Positions 33,274 to 44,429 of a stretch of 64,000 nt of DNA are shown piece after piece; the stretch's first letter is position 1, and every line of letters starts with the position of its first letter. The notes under the pieces are model-generated. The model made no database searches and had not been told where the DNA came from. It saw only the letters and a program-made list of their open reading frames with translations. The position numbers and the translations under genes are program-made. Source of the stretch: Silene latifolia. Its lineage: Eukaryota > Streptophyta > Magnoliopsida > Caryophyllales > Caryophyllaceae. The DNA lies in the NCBI RefSeq assembly GCF_048544455.1, contig NC_133538.1, positions 440,570,311 to 440,634,310 of the forward strand, in the 5' to 3' direction.

Positions 33274-33610
33274 TTTTCGGATCGTGGGGCAAGCTTGTTG
33301 TCGGTCTTTACCTTGACGTAAACATCACATCCCCAAATTTTCATGTAGGATATATTATGAACTCTTCCCTTCCATATCTTATATGGAGTCTTTTTGGTTG
33401 TCTTCGTGGGACTATTATTCAAAGATCTAATTGCGATTTGAATCGCAAATCCCCAAAACGAGTTTGGTAGCTCGGTTTGACTCATCATTGATCGAACCAT
33501 ATCAAGTAGGGTTCTATTTCTCCTTTTGGCAACACCATTGAGTTGTGGTGATCCGGCTGGAGATAGTTGTGATATTATGCTTCACTTTTATGCTTCATTA
33601 AATAGATATA
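33231..33610 (-). pseudogene. Copia integrase C-terminal half of element F, core deleted
   Basis: After LMKHKSEA a stop follows, and the next recognisable sequence is SPAGSPQLNGVAKRRNRTLL. The roughly 45 residues that normally hold the second catalytic Asp (SDRGGEY region) are missing. The third catalytic residue, Glu in the usual GVSERRN, is Lys here. TELPNSFWGFAIQIAIRSLN and IWGCDVYVKV follow. This integrase cannot be active. Confidence 0.85.
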
Positions 33611-34795
33611 CCCATATCTACTCAAGTCATCGGTGAAGGTTATGAAGTAGTCATAATTTCCTCGAGCGGTGATACTCATTGGTCCACATACATCGGTATG
33701 TATGAGTCCCAATAGTTCACTTGCTCGTGTCCCTTTACCACTAAAAGGATTTCGAGTCATTTTGCCAAGAAGGCAATATTCGCATGTTCCATATGATTGA
33801 TAATCAAATGGTGTAATCACATTAGTCGAAATTAATCTTTTGATGCGATTCTCGTTTATGTGACCTAATCGACAATGCCAAATGAACGATTCATTTGGAT
33901 CACTTGATTTGAGTTTCTTTGATTGAATGTTGTAGATGTCATTAGTCGGATTCGAGGTTTCTAAAATGTAAATGCCATTAATGGAAGGAGCTTGGCCTAT
34001 AACTAAGTCGTTCCTTGAAATAGTACAACGATTGTTCTTAATGACAAAACAAAAACCGTCCATGTCTAACATAGCGATAGAAATAATGTTTTTAGAAAGT
34101 ATAGGCACATAAAAACAATTATGTAAATAAAACTCAAATCCATTTGGCAAAGCTAATACAAAAGTTCCCCTGGATTCGGCCGCTACTCGAGCTCCATTTC
34201 CAAGGCGTAGATCCACATCTCCTTTGCTAAGCCTCTTCACGTCTCTTAACCCCAGTAAATGATTACAAAGGTGAGAACCACAACCGGTATCCAGTACCCA
34301 TGTCGTAGTGGAAGTATAATTTACATCAATAACATAAATTTCCTTAGGAATTTTACCTTTTGGAACGATGATTCCTTCCCTTATATTTCGCAAATATACG
34401 GGACAATTCCTAAGCCAATGTCTCATGTCATAGCAATAATGGCACTCATCTTCAACTTGCTTGAAGTTTTTCCCTTTCTTTCCCTTCTTCTTGAACCTTT
34501 TGCCCTTAGAAGAAAGAACTTGATTGCTTGAGCTCCCACTAGTTTTGGCATCTTTCTCTTCCAAAGACAAAGATCCTATAGATTTTATGAGGCGGTCTTC
34601 CTGAGACCGGCTCACAAGAGATCTTGTAGTAGTAGTAGATGGTTTAGAAGAAGTGATGAAGTTTAGGTTTCCATCCGAACCTATCCCAAAATGAAGCTCT
34701 CTAGTAGTGTCGAAATCATTGTTGAAGCAAACGTCGTCAAAAACATTGTGGCAAGACTCAATAGTTATCGGTGTAGTAGCGTTTGATGGATTCAT
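33575..34795 (-). pseudogene. gag C-terminus, protease and integrase start of element F
   Basis: 406 uninterrupted codons. A Lys-rich stretch leads to the zinc knuckle CHYCYDMRHWLRNC (CCHC), then protease WVLDTGCGSHLCN with intact DTG, then the integrase zinc finger HCRLGH and CEYCLLGKMTRNPF and the first catalytic Asp in IHTDVCGPM. The usual N-terminal gag domain is absent; only about 115 residues precede the zinc knuckle. The start Met is the first in frame and may be artificial. Confidence 0.85.
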
Positions 34796-36984
34796 TGTAA
34801 TGAACTACGAGTATGGAGGAAAAGGAAATATTAACATTTGTCTTTTTAATATCATACTTATAAATAAATTAACAAGATATGAGCATTTATATAGTGACCT
34901 CTACCAAACTATTATAAATGATTCCAAGACCCAAATTCATATTAACTTGGGCACGGTGTGGCTGATGAAACCCTTATCAATATAACTCGGTGGATTAACT
35001 CTTTAATCGATTCTACTTTTAGAACTCTTGGTCGATAAATTACATTAACATTTATCTTTAGCCCGGAACACATGAAACTACGGTCACGAATACTTCCGTT
35101 GAGCTCAATCCAAATTTCGAATAAATGTGTCCATGATCCAAACCAACATTAATTTGGGCACGGTGTGGCCGATAAATCCCTCATCAACATGAATTCGGTG
35201 GATAGACATTTATCACCCACTTCCCCTACGTAACAAGGTTTGTACCCCGGTGTGGCCGAGCTCACTCCCTCACGAAATAGGTTTTCATGGTTTCTACTTT
35301 TTCGTAAGGCTAAGTCTCAATTGTTTGTTTTAGCGAGAAGTCATGTCAATTTATTATCTATTACGTTTTAAGTGAAATAAAGCGGTGAACTACGATAATT
35401 GTAATTGACACGGTCGATAAACTCGATAAAAAATGACAATGCATGTTTTAGTTATGGCGATTTAGCGATGCATGCAACATATAAATAAAATGCAAAGCAT
35501 AAAAATAAAATCCATATGGCCTTCCTAAAATAGTAAATCTAATAAACTATTACAAATTCGGAAACCAACTCCTTTGGTCCCTTGAACTTCGGTCTTGGCA
35601 CGCATCTTGAGGTAACACCGTCTTCATGGAAACTCCGGGAAATTACAAAGTAATAAATAAAATTATAAATGAATTACATAATTTTCTATTATACATTTGT
35701 AAATAAAATAAATCTATTAAATTACAAAACGGTGATACGAGATCACAATAAATTACAACCGAATTGATATTCCCATACATTTCGGGTAATATCAATTAAA
35801 ACTATGGCCATACTAAGTAAAATTACATAATTCAAAATTACATAAAAATAAAATTATGACAATCATAAATAAAATGCAGCATTATAATATGTATGAACAT
35901 GCCCAATTTTATGCTAAATCGCCTTTAAGGAGCCAATATCGTATATTAATCGGTTTTTACTGATTTGCGTGATTTAACCTTTTATAATCACAATAATTAT
36001 ATAAATTCATATTTATGTACAAGTTAATTACCCTAACCATCTTAGAACTCAAAGTTAGTCTCCACTAACATATTGACAATAGTTAACTTATATTTCTTAA
36101 AATTGTTCATAAAAGGACTCAAAATTACAATATTATGTCATAACTTTAAATAAATCATAAAAATCTCAAATAAATTCAAAATTTGAAATTTAAACTCATG
36201 AAAATTCTGGAAAAATACCATGACACTCATAATGTTCAAAACTTAGGTTAAAAATTTCGAAATTTATCGAGAAAAACAATGTTGCGGTTTATCCGATTTA
36301 TCAATTATTTCCATAAAAAAAGAAAAATTATTTTTCTTAAATTTTCACTTTTAGATCTGAAATATGTGATAAAATGCAACATGTGATGTTTTTCCTTAGT
36401 CGTGAAGTATGTTTTAGCTATTTTTACTAATTAAAGTCACTATTTATGTGATTTTTCATCAAAAATTCATAAATCATGCATAAAGACTTCATTGTAGCCA
36501 AATATTTTACACACATCTTGTAAAATTGCATGTGACAACATACTAAATTTCTATGACCATATTCGAAATATATCTTGTATTACCTATTTATCAATTTAAA
36601 TACGATTTTAATTTGAAAAATCCATATTTCGAGCATAACAATTCATATTATTATGAATATTTACAGGCCAACAGTATATAATATATGTGAAAACATATCC
36701 AAAACCACTGGAAAAGTCAAAGTTTAGCTATTTTTAGTCCAAAAATGACATTTTAATCATAAAAATCACATTTTAATGCCATTATTAATAAAAATGAACA
36801 ATAAAATCCATAAATAAACCAAAATATTCTAAAAAAATTTTAGGATTAGAAACTTTAACATGCATAATAAATTTCGTGATATATCATAATAAACACAAAT
36901 TTATAAGTTTTATTTGTTAATCGTATAACTCGGAAAAACAATAACCGATTTGCATGCAAACAACCTAAAGCTCATGATACCGCT
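34796..36984 (-). other. Long AT-rich leader replacing the gag N-terminus in element F
   Basis: 2.2 kb without coding capacity where the first two-thirds of copia gag should be. Near its gag end are imperfect repeats around GGGCACGGTGTGGC (about 34951, 35156) and GGTGTGGCCGA (35249), each with CATCAA and TCGGTGGAT or similar sequence after it. The rest is AT-rich and featureless. A gag coding deletion with foreign or leader sequence in its place is inferred. Confidence 0.6.
36969..36983 (-). other. Primer-binding site region of element F
   Basis: The minus strand reads GCGGTATCATGAGCT just after the LTR end TTTCTAACA. It resembles the initiator tRNA-Met site TGGTATCAGAGC with changes. Assignment is by position. 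Confidence 0.55.
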
Positions 36985-38252
36985 TGTTAGAAATTATTAA
37001 TCTCATTATACAACATATTCATATATGTTACAATTAATTTAGTCATAAAATTAAATTTAGATCTTATGCATGCAAACATGAATAAGAATAGAGAAGAAAT
37101 CGTTTTCCTTACTATAAAATTTCGGATCAAAGGGCACAAGTAAGATCTCCTTCTTACTTGTTCTTGAGCTTTCCTTATATGGATGAACAAAGATTCAAGC
37201 TTAGAATCCCTCCCAAAGATGAATACCCAAGATAACCCCTTAAAAGACTAATATTATTTGAACTAGAACAATATTAATCTTACTAAAAATTGACCCAAAA
37301 TATTGTTGGTACTCTTGTTTATTCGGCCAAGAGTAAGGAAGAAATTTTGGAGTTTTTGTCTCTTATCTTTCTATATGTTTTATGAGAGATATGTTGAATG
37401 AATAATACACTAGTTTGCATGTAGTGTCATAGTGAAAAATTAAGCAAAAATATTTGCTCTTTTCTTATGGGAAAACCGAAATGGGGAGGGGAGAAAGCCC
37501 AATGCATGCTCTCCTTTTCTTCCCAAGAGAAAGCTATGTATGCAAGGCTATGTGTAGGTTTTATAATTATGTTTTCCACTTATAAATAATCAACACAATT
37601 TTTATCCTAATACTCCCTCCATTTCGGTACACACACAAATCCATTTTATTTGTGATTTTGTCAATATGTCACATGTGACACATTACATGACATCTTATAT
37701 ATAAAATGTATTTTTAACAATTAAAAATCAACATATTAAAAAAATATGTCACTTATAAAAATTAACATAGTAATTCACAATTACTTGTACGAAAAATGGT
37801 TTACCAATTTATAAATCACAACATCTTGTATTTATAATAAATTATTCATTCCGTTTCAATTGTTTCCGTAAACAATAATTTCATCTAAGTAATAAAACAA
37901 TTCGATTACTGAGACCGTATCTTATTATAATCAAATTACAATAAGACACGTAAATATTACTTCCAAAATCATTCGTCAATTTTAAGCAATTTAATTAACT
38001 CGTATCGACATACGATCAATTAAATCATCAATTAAGAGTGTTACCCTTTAGGTATGACCTAAGGGGATCAACTGATCACCACCGACGCACGACAGTAATG
38101 TCAAACTCTAGTCAGCCAATCATTACCGATATGTGTGGACCAATGATCAAAATATTACTTCCCACATGTATCCTTAAAATTAGACTTAAACATGTGATCA
38201 TCATGATCGACAGTTGTGATCGCATTATTGTCGGAGGACACATATTCCAACA
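36985..38252 (-). repeat. 5' LTR of element F
   Basis: 1268 bp, minus-strand TGTTGGAATATGTG...TTTCTAACA. Nearly identical to 29328-30609. Right flank GTATA is the target duplication. Confidence 0.9.
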
Positions 38253-38288
38253 GTATAATGGCATGCGGGTAGTGTAATCGTGAGCATG

Positions 38289-38585
38289 ACTCGATCGAGT
38301 GGGGGCAACTCGATCGACTAGGGTGGACTCGATCGAGTAGGCTTGGCTCGATCGAGTAGGCTTGTACTCGATCGAGTGGGTATATGTATACGTTGGGCAG
38401 TAGCTACTGGAGTCGTGCTACTCGATCGAGTGTCCAGTACTCGACCGAGTACGTATGTGACTCGATCGAGTAAGTTTTATGTTAGTACTGGGCAAGTTCA
38501 GGAGTTGGGGTACTCGATCGAGTGTGTAGCTTACTCGATCGAGTGACTCCTACTCGATCAAGTATGTGTGGTTACCCGATCGAGT
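38289..38585. repeat. Array of 12 ACTCGATCGAGT palindromes in the leader of D
   Basis: Motif starts at 38289, 38308, 38327, 38346, 38366, 38420, 38439, 38460, 38512, 38533, 38552 and 38574. Eight of twelve match the 12-bp palindrome exactly; the others differ at one position. Neighbours are 19-22 bp apart, about two helical turns, with non-conserved spacers. The array ends about 80 bp before the gag ATG (38664). Confidence 0.9.
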
Positions 38586-38663
38586 ATGTCTTTGTGCGAG
38601 TCATATTTATTTTGAGCTGTAGGCTATATGCTTACGTTTATCTCCCTTTTATAGCTCAAAGAT

Positions 38664-38841
38664 ATGCCGCCAAAGAGATCAACTTTGTATGTTAAGGCTC
38701 AAGAGATGAGCATCGAGGATATTGCCAAGATGCTTGAGCATCATGACGCGCTTACTGAAACCCTCAAGAAGATGGGAAAGATAAGAAGGCCGGGGTAGAC
38801 TTTGCCAACATGAGCATTACGATATCTCGCTTCAACCCCAC
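38664..38841 (+). pseudogene. gag start of element D (first piece)
   Basis: ATG at 38664: MPPKRSTLYVKAQEMSIED, IAKMLEHHDALTETLKKMG. A one-base loss shifts the frame after KMGK; the other frame continues DFANMSITISRFNPT up to the insertion of element C. The last five bases CCCAC are C's target duplication, and the sequence resumes at 53954. Confidence 0.8.
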
Positions 38842-40012
38842 TAATGCGTGCCTTTTTGACGTATTTATTTACTTATTCGGCACGCATTTATATGAATTTA
38901 TTTGTTATATTCTCTCCATTTTCCATCCGTATTTGCTACTTTGGTGTATTTCATGTCCTATTGCAGGATTTGAAGCGCATTTACGCATTTACAAGCCAAA
39001 TCCGTCTCAGTAAAGCAAGAAGGAGGTCGATCGACTTCAGCTTATATTTTGCTAGACTTCAGCATGTTTACATGTTTTATCGCTTAAGTTTTTGTTTTAC
39101 TTTCTTGGTGGGCTTGGACTATATAAGCTCCTGTAAATTTTCTTTAGGGCATCTCGTTTTCATTTGGAAAAAACAAAATTACGTTGCTTTCTTCTATACT
39201 TTTTAGATCTAGATTATTTCTCTTTCTCTATCGCTCACACTCAATTTCCAATCAGTAATTTTAATTCCTCTTTTCCCTTAATTCCTCTTTGTTAATTTTA
39301 TTTATTTCTCTTTTATTATTATTAGTTTAATTATGTTGTTTAATTTCCGAATTAATTTCATTATGAATTCTTTCCCTTTATCATCTTATTCAATTATTAT
39401 TGTTTTAAATTTCATTATGAGTAGCTAAACCTCTTTTGCTAGGATTTAGGGAAGCCATGGATTGAGACGGTATTAATTGGGTAATTAGTTTAGTCGATAT
39501 AATTGGTCTATGTTGTTAATTGTGATATTTAATTGCTTTTAATTAGTTAAGTCGACGTAATTGATTAATTGAATTGGTAAACCCTGACCTAAGATCGAGA
39601 GCCTATAAAGGGTTAGACCTGTCACACACATTAGAGTGCCCTATTAAATTACGAGAGCCCGCTAGAAGCATTCTAGAGAGAATAGCGGACTGAGAGGACC
39701 TTTTCACTTCCCTATAGACCGGTAATTGAGACTGACCTATGACCCTACCTATGACCCATAATAATCCATTGTGCATCGATGTCCTAACTCCTTTCTCTTA
39801 TATTTTTCTCGACTCAATTTCTCTCTTTAAACCTTTTATTTTATTGCTTTAGCTTAGAACAAAAATCAAACAAACCCCGTTGGTTACTCAGAAAGACTTA
39901 AATTGACAATTAGATTGCAAATAGCCTCCATGTGGATACGATCCCGACTTCCCTAGCTATATTAGTTAGAGACCAGTTGGTTTATTTTTGATAGGTTGCG
40001 ACAGCCGTATCA
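38842..40012 (+). repeat. 5' LTR of element C
   Basis: 1171 bp, TAATGCGTGCC...GCCGTATCA. Matches 52799-53948 along its length with small indels; the first dinucleotide is TA rather than TG, a likely mutation. The primer site follows five bases after its end. Confidence 0.9.
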
Positions 40013-40017
40013 AATTT

Positions 40018-40035
40018 TGGCGCCGTTGCCAGGGA
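40018..40035 (+). other. Primer-binding site of element C (tRNA-Asp type)
   Basis: TGGCGCCGTTGCCAGGGA. One change from the exact complement of the plant tRNA-Asp 3' end seen in element H (CCAGGG for CCGGGG). Confidence 0.85.
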
Positions 40036-40139
40036 GGCGACGCATTTTTCAATTTGTTTTATTTTAGTTTGTCTCTTGTCTCAAGGAACCTATGTTCCTT
40101 GAGGTCGTTTCTCACCTTTCAGTGCTAGTTTTGTTTATG

Positions 40140-42116
40140 CCCAGGTCTTTTAGGTCAGAGCTTATACCGTTTGATCCAGAACCAGAAAGGACTCTCTGTG
40201 CTAGACGAAACTTTTGGAAAGAGATATATCAAATAGAAGACTAGAGTACGCTTGATTCAGCTTATGCCGCATTTATTGCAGAAAATCGGTCTTTAGAGGA
40301 AGACACATATACTTTTGCTCCTACTACAATCATGCCTACTTTGGCAAGTCATTCTGAGCCCACCCTTGCCTCTCTTGCCAAGTGATTCAAACTCCCCACT
40401 ACGGATAAGGGTACTTTTGAAATTAATCCATCTTACATTAATCTGGTGGAGCAAAATTTATTTGGAGGAGGAGCTGGTGAGGACCCCGCTAAACATATGG
40501 AGAAGTTCGTTAGTTACTGCTGCTCTGTCCCTTTGGCTACGGGGGTGACTCAAGACCAAGTCAAACTAACTCTTTTCCCTTTCTCCGTGCGAGATGATGT
40601 AGCGGAGTGACTACGTGACTTGGATACGGAAGCTCATGGTATTACAGACTGGAATTCGTTAGCTCTTACATTCTACAAGAGGTACTTCCCACCCCAGAAG
40701 ACTAATGCCCTTAGAAGCCAGATTACGAGTTTTAAACAAGGTTCTACTGAAGACTTTAATGAGGCGTGGGTTCGTTTCAAACGACTAGTTCGATCTGTTC
40801 CTCATCATGGCTTCTAGACCTGGTTCCTTTGCAACCAGTTTTACAACGGGCTGTATGACGATCATAGAGCCTTACTTGATTCAGCTGCCAACGGAAGATT
40901 CCAGGACAACACTAATGATGTGAATGCCTGGAAACTAATTGATCAGATAGCTACCCAAACTGCTGAGTATGGTAATCCAAGAGGTAGCACAAGAGGAGGT
41001 GGTACAGATAGTGCAGTTGCAGCTCAGTTAGAGGCTATAACTGCCCAAATTGCCGAGATGAGGAACACCCAATCTTTGGGTCCGCCACAGATAGTTGATG
41101 CTTTGATTCAACAGGAGGTCCCTTGTGAGAGATGTGGTACCCATGGTCATGTTGCAACTGGATGTATGAGTACTTTAAAACAAGTTCATGCCTATCAATA
41201 TTTCAAGCAAGGTACTCCTTACTCTAATTTCTTCACTGAGAGGAATCATAATGTGTTTCTTCCTACCCCTCCGTTGACCAATCCCTACATCATCCCTCAA
41301 AATCATGGTAATCAAATATAATGGAACTTTATTAGGCCGCCTCAACAGCATTTTCAACAGATGCAGCCTCCTCCTCAGGCTTCAAACAGTGATATGTCGG
41401 ATATTAAATCTATGTTACAACAATAAATAGCGGCTTCACAAAAGCAGGAAGCTCTAATCGCTCAATTGTTGGCTTACAATAAAGCCTTGGACAATCAAAT
41501 TGTGCAGTTATCCAGCCAAAATACAAGTAGGAAGCCAAGTGCGTTGCCGTCTAAGCCTGATAAGCCTTATGAGACCGTTAATGCGATACATCTATGAAGT
41601 GGTCTTACAAATGATGGACCAGAGATGCTCCGAGTGAACAACGATATTATTCTTGAGGATCTGGATGTTGATGCTGTTAACAAGTGCGCCGAAGAAGCTG
41701 TTTTGACGCCTGCAAAAAGTCAACCAACAAGTGACTTTAGTCGATCGATTGGAGCAGATAGTCGATCAACTGGTTGTGATGGTCGATTGACTTTTCTGCC
41801 TAACGGAGTTGCTAATCCATTACCCATCGCTGATGGGACGTCTACTAGAGCTGAAAAAACACCCAATTCCGATAAAGCGAAGGGAGCTGCTGAGCCACCC
41901 ATTGCAATCAAACTTCCCTTTCCGACCCGACAGCTGAATACGAAGATTGAGCAGCAATACGGGAAGTTTTTGAAGGTCATAAAGAATTTGCAGATAACGG
42001 TACCTTTCACTGAAATTATTACTCAGATTCCCTCATATGCTAAATTTATGAAAGAAATTTTGTCTCGTAAGAGGAGTTTTGATGAGATAGAGACCATCGA
42101 TCATAGACTTACTTAA
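40140..42116 (+). pseudogene. Athila gag of element C (stop-riddled)
   Basis: Starts near 40138 with MPRSFRSELIPFDPEPERTL. Colinear Athila gag with stops at about 40242, 40383, 40608, 40816, 41319, 41423 and 41596. Core: DWNSLALTFYKRYFPPQKTN, SFKQGSTEDFNEAWVRFKRL, HHGF, FYNGLYDDHRALLDSAANG. Zinc knuckle CERCGTHGHVATGC is intact (C-x2-C-x4-H-x4-C). A P/Q-rich part follows, then KLPFPTRQLNTKIEQQYGKF and PSYAKFMKEILSRKRSFDEI, which in Athila leads into protease. Here the frame ends at 42116 with no protease. Confidence 0.9.
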
Positions 42117-42135
42117 TGGGACGGGTACTTCGGGA

Positions 42136-43137
42136 TTGGTGACTATGCTAAATCACACGTATGAACCACTTACTTATGAATTCTTTAGTAGCTTTTGCTT
42201 TGAACCTCGAAATGTGAAGGAAAACAGGCCTGATAGTTGGGTCTTCTTTTGGCTTTTAAATAAAGACTACCGAATTACATTGGCACGTTTTCGTAGTCTT
42301 CTCAGGGTTCATACAGATGGTTCGACCACACCCCCACGAGACGAGGCCTACAGAACCCTATGGGGGACCCTTACGGGCAGCCCCTGTCCTCGGCATCACA
42401 TCAACAACGTTGAACACCCCGTTCCCCGTTTTTGGTTCCGTTTGCTTTGGAGGACTATCTTTGGTCGTCCTAAACCAAATAAGTTGAATGCCATCGAGCA
42501 ACAAATGCTTGCAGGTTATTTAAATACGGATCAAGGTGAGCCTTTTTGTCTTAAATGTGGCCCAAGCTGTGGCCGAACACTTTCTCACCATCCACACTCA
42601 CAGGGCGATCCACTGTGGGGTTATCGTGAGTCATCTTGCTTCTCGACTTATCCTTCGTTTTACCCCATCTGACCTTGTGCCACATAACCTTAGGACTGGG
42701 GACACTGCTTTAGCGGCTAGCCGCTTACTTCACACTAAAGCTTTAAGTAAAGGCCATTGGCTTCTTACCAAGCCTTCCATTAATTAGAAGCTTCCGGACG
42801 CGAGGTTACTACCTCTACCTTGTCCTACTTTACCTCCCATCGTGTCTATGCCTAAGTTTGATCCCACTCTTGACCCAAAGAAATCGAGGCCCCTTACCCC
42901 GAGTTATCGACTGTCAGCTGGATGGTTATCCGAGACCATTATTACTGAGGATGAGTTACTGGATGTAGGGAGTAGCCATGCTCCCACTTGCACTACCACT
43001 CCTACACCCACCATTACTCTCACACCCACACCTCTACCTAGTACTAGTACTGAGCCACAGTTTATTTTTCCAGCACGCTTTATTCCACCTCCGCTATTTG
43101 TGCCCCATGCGGTCACAGACCAAGGGTGCCGTGATGC
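42136..43137 (+). pseudogene. Athila ORF1-like region of element C, first piece
   Basis: LTYEFFSSFCFEPRNVKENR, WVFFWLLNKDYRITLARFRS and FRLLWRTIFGRPKPNKLNAI parallel the ORF in element E (LTLEFMSSFSYDP, VEFRLMNTSFLLTMDLFASH, LRSLLHLLYDRPDISKLNNH). A frameshift near 42540 moves to VLNVAQAVAEHFLTIHTHRA. A Thr/Pro-rich tail (TTTPTPTITLTPTPLP) follows after a stop at 42786. The function of this Athila-specific ORF is not established. It is interrupted by element E at GATGC. Confidence 0.75.
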
Positions 43138-43250
43138 TGTAATACCCGCCCTTTTAGAGACCCTTTGACCAGCGTTGACTGACCTTGGGAGCGGTAATAG
43201 TCCTTAGAAATGCATGCCAAAGTTATCTTGAGTTGTGAGTTATGTGTGGT

Positions 43251-43343
43251 ACTCGATAGAGTAGAGGCTACTCGATCGAGTAGCGTGGTTACTTGATCGA
43301 GTAGGGGGACACTCGATCGAGTAGGTTGGACACTCGATCGAGT
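43251..43343. repeat. Five phased ACTCGATCGAGT palindromes in the 5' LTR of E
   Basis: Starts 43251 (one mismatch), 43270, 43291 (one mismatch), 43311, 43332, spaced 19-21 bp. The 3' LTR has the same set at 49677, 49696, 49717, 49737 and 49758. Confidence 0.9.
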
Positions 43344-43814
43344 AACGGGTTTTCAGCGAGGGTTTTCAATCGCGTTTTGTTAAATCCGCAAATCATTTCC
43401 GCCTCTTTTCTTCAATCCTTTAGTCGCCTCTTTCCTTTCCCTTCACCATAAAACCTCCATGGAAGCTTTTGAAGGTTCTTATGCCTTAGGAGAGCGTAAC
43501 TTGAGTCGGGTAGCGGTCTTTTGCCGGGTTTCTCCTTGTAGGTATGTCGTCATCATCATCCGTATCCTTATCTTTGCAGTTAGGGTTTTCTTGGTAGTAA
43601 TAGATGATTGTGTTGTGGTTATAGGCATTGCTTGATTGCGGGATATGTCGTATGTTGGCATGGATTGGTTGCAGTTGCTTAAAGGTAGGTTCGTCGACTC
43701 AGTTTCTGTAGATGGTCTAGTGTGTTGATTGTTGTGGTTGTATTGTGGTTGTGTTGTGGTGGTGTTGTGTTGCTGATAGTTGTGATTATTTGTCTCTGGT
43801 TCTCGAGATGCGTT

Positions 43815-44000
43815 CTCGGCTGAGTGGAGTCACTTGCGGGAGTGGCTTCACGCCCTAGTTTCGCCCTCCGTGGAACCCGCCACGGGAGGGGATGTGCACA
43901 TTAATGGGACAGGGTTATCGCTCGGTATGATGAGCGGGGCTTAGGTGGGAACGGCTGCGGTCCCACACTGGCAGGGCTGGTCCGGTGGACAGTCAGTGAC
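43815..44000 (+). other. Predicted structured RNA module in the LTR of E
   Basis: Hairpins parallel to those of D: GTGGAGTCACT/AGTGGCTTCAC (43824-43851), CCCTCCGTGG/CCACGGGAGGG (43864-43890), CGCTC/GAGCG (43919-43936), GTGGGA/TCCCAC (43945-43966) and GTCC/GGAC (43979-43990). The flanking single-stranded parts are nearly identical to D. The 3' LTR copy (stem at 50279-50305) changes only the loop of the second stem. Confidence 0.6.
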
Positions 44001-44417
44001 GGAGATTGATTGGAGTGGGTGTGATTGTGTGCGTGACTGATTGTGTTGTGTTGTATTGCTAGATGTCGTTGGTATTGCCATGTCTTATCTCAGTACTGAA
44101 CTTGTGTGGTTGTCTTGTTGTTTTATGTGTCTGTCGTGATCCCTTATGGTGAGCAGTCTGTCTTAGCAGGTGTTGATGTCGTTGTTAGCTGGAGTCCGGG
44201 CAGAGGTGAGTCTTCGCGAGATTTGATAGTAATAGCGAGTAGCCATTGAGTTGTATCTTTTATATCGTCTGTTGGCTTTAAATCACTTGTAATGTAACCT
44301 AATAGTTCTTTTATCGACATTTGATTATTACTGTCCTCGGGCAACCGAGATGGTAATGCCCTTATATGCTAAGGAAGGCTTAGTTAAGGCTCCTCTGGAT
44401 ATGGGGGTGTTACAAAG

Positions 44418-44429
44418 TGGTATCAGAGC
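44418..44429 (+). other. Primer-binding site of element E (initiator tRNA-Met)
   Basis: TGGTATCAGAGC three bases after the LTR end, same as element D. Confidence 0.92.

Larger units (their letters stand above)
29328..38252 (-). mobile_element. Element F: Ty1/copia retrotransposon
   Basis: Minus-strand element with LTRs at 36985-38252 (5') and 29328-30609 (3'), about 97 percent alike by eye, and target duplication GTATA at 29323-29327 and 38253-38257. Internal order is gag zinc knuckle, protease, integrase, RT, RNase H, as in copia. It is damaged but complete in order. Its insertion splits the leader of element D. Element J and the fragment at 55610 belong to related families. Confidence 0.9.
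43138..44414 (+). repeat. 5' LTR of element E
   Basis: 1277 bp, TGTAATACCC...GGGGGTGTTACA. Differs from the 3' copy by a few substitutions and short indels. Contains five palindromes (43251, 43270, 43291, 43311, 43332) and the hairpin module (43815-44000). Confidence 0.92.

Noticed and set aside
38289..38585. CRISPR-like array of regularly spaced short repeats
   Set aside because: Repeats are only 12 bp, palindromic with 7-10 bp spacers, in a plant retrotransposon leader with no cas genes.
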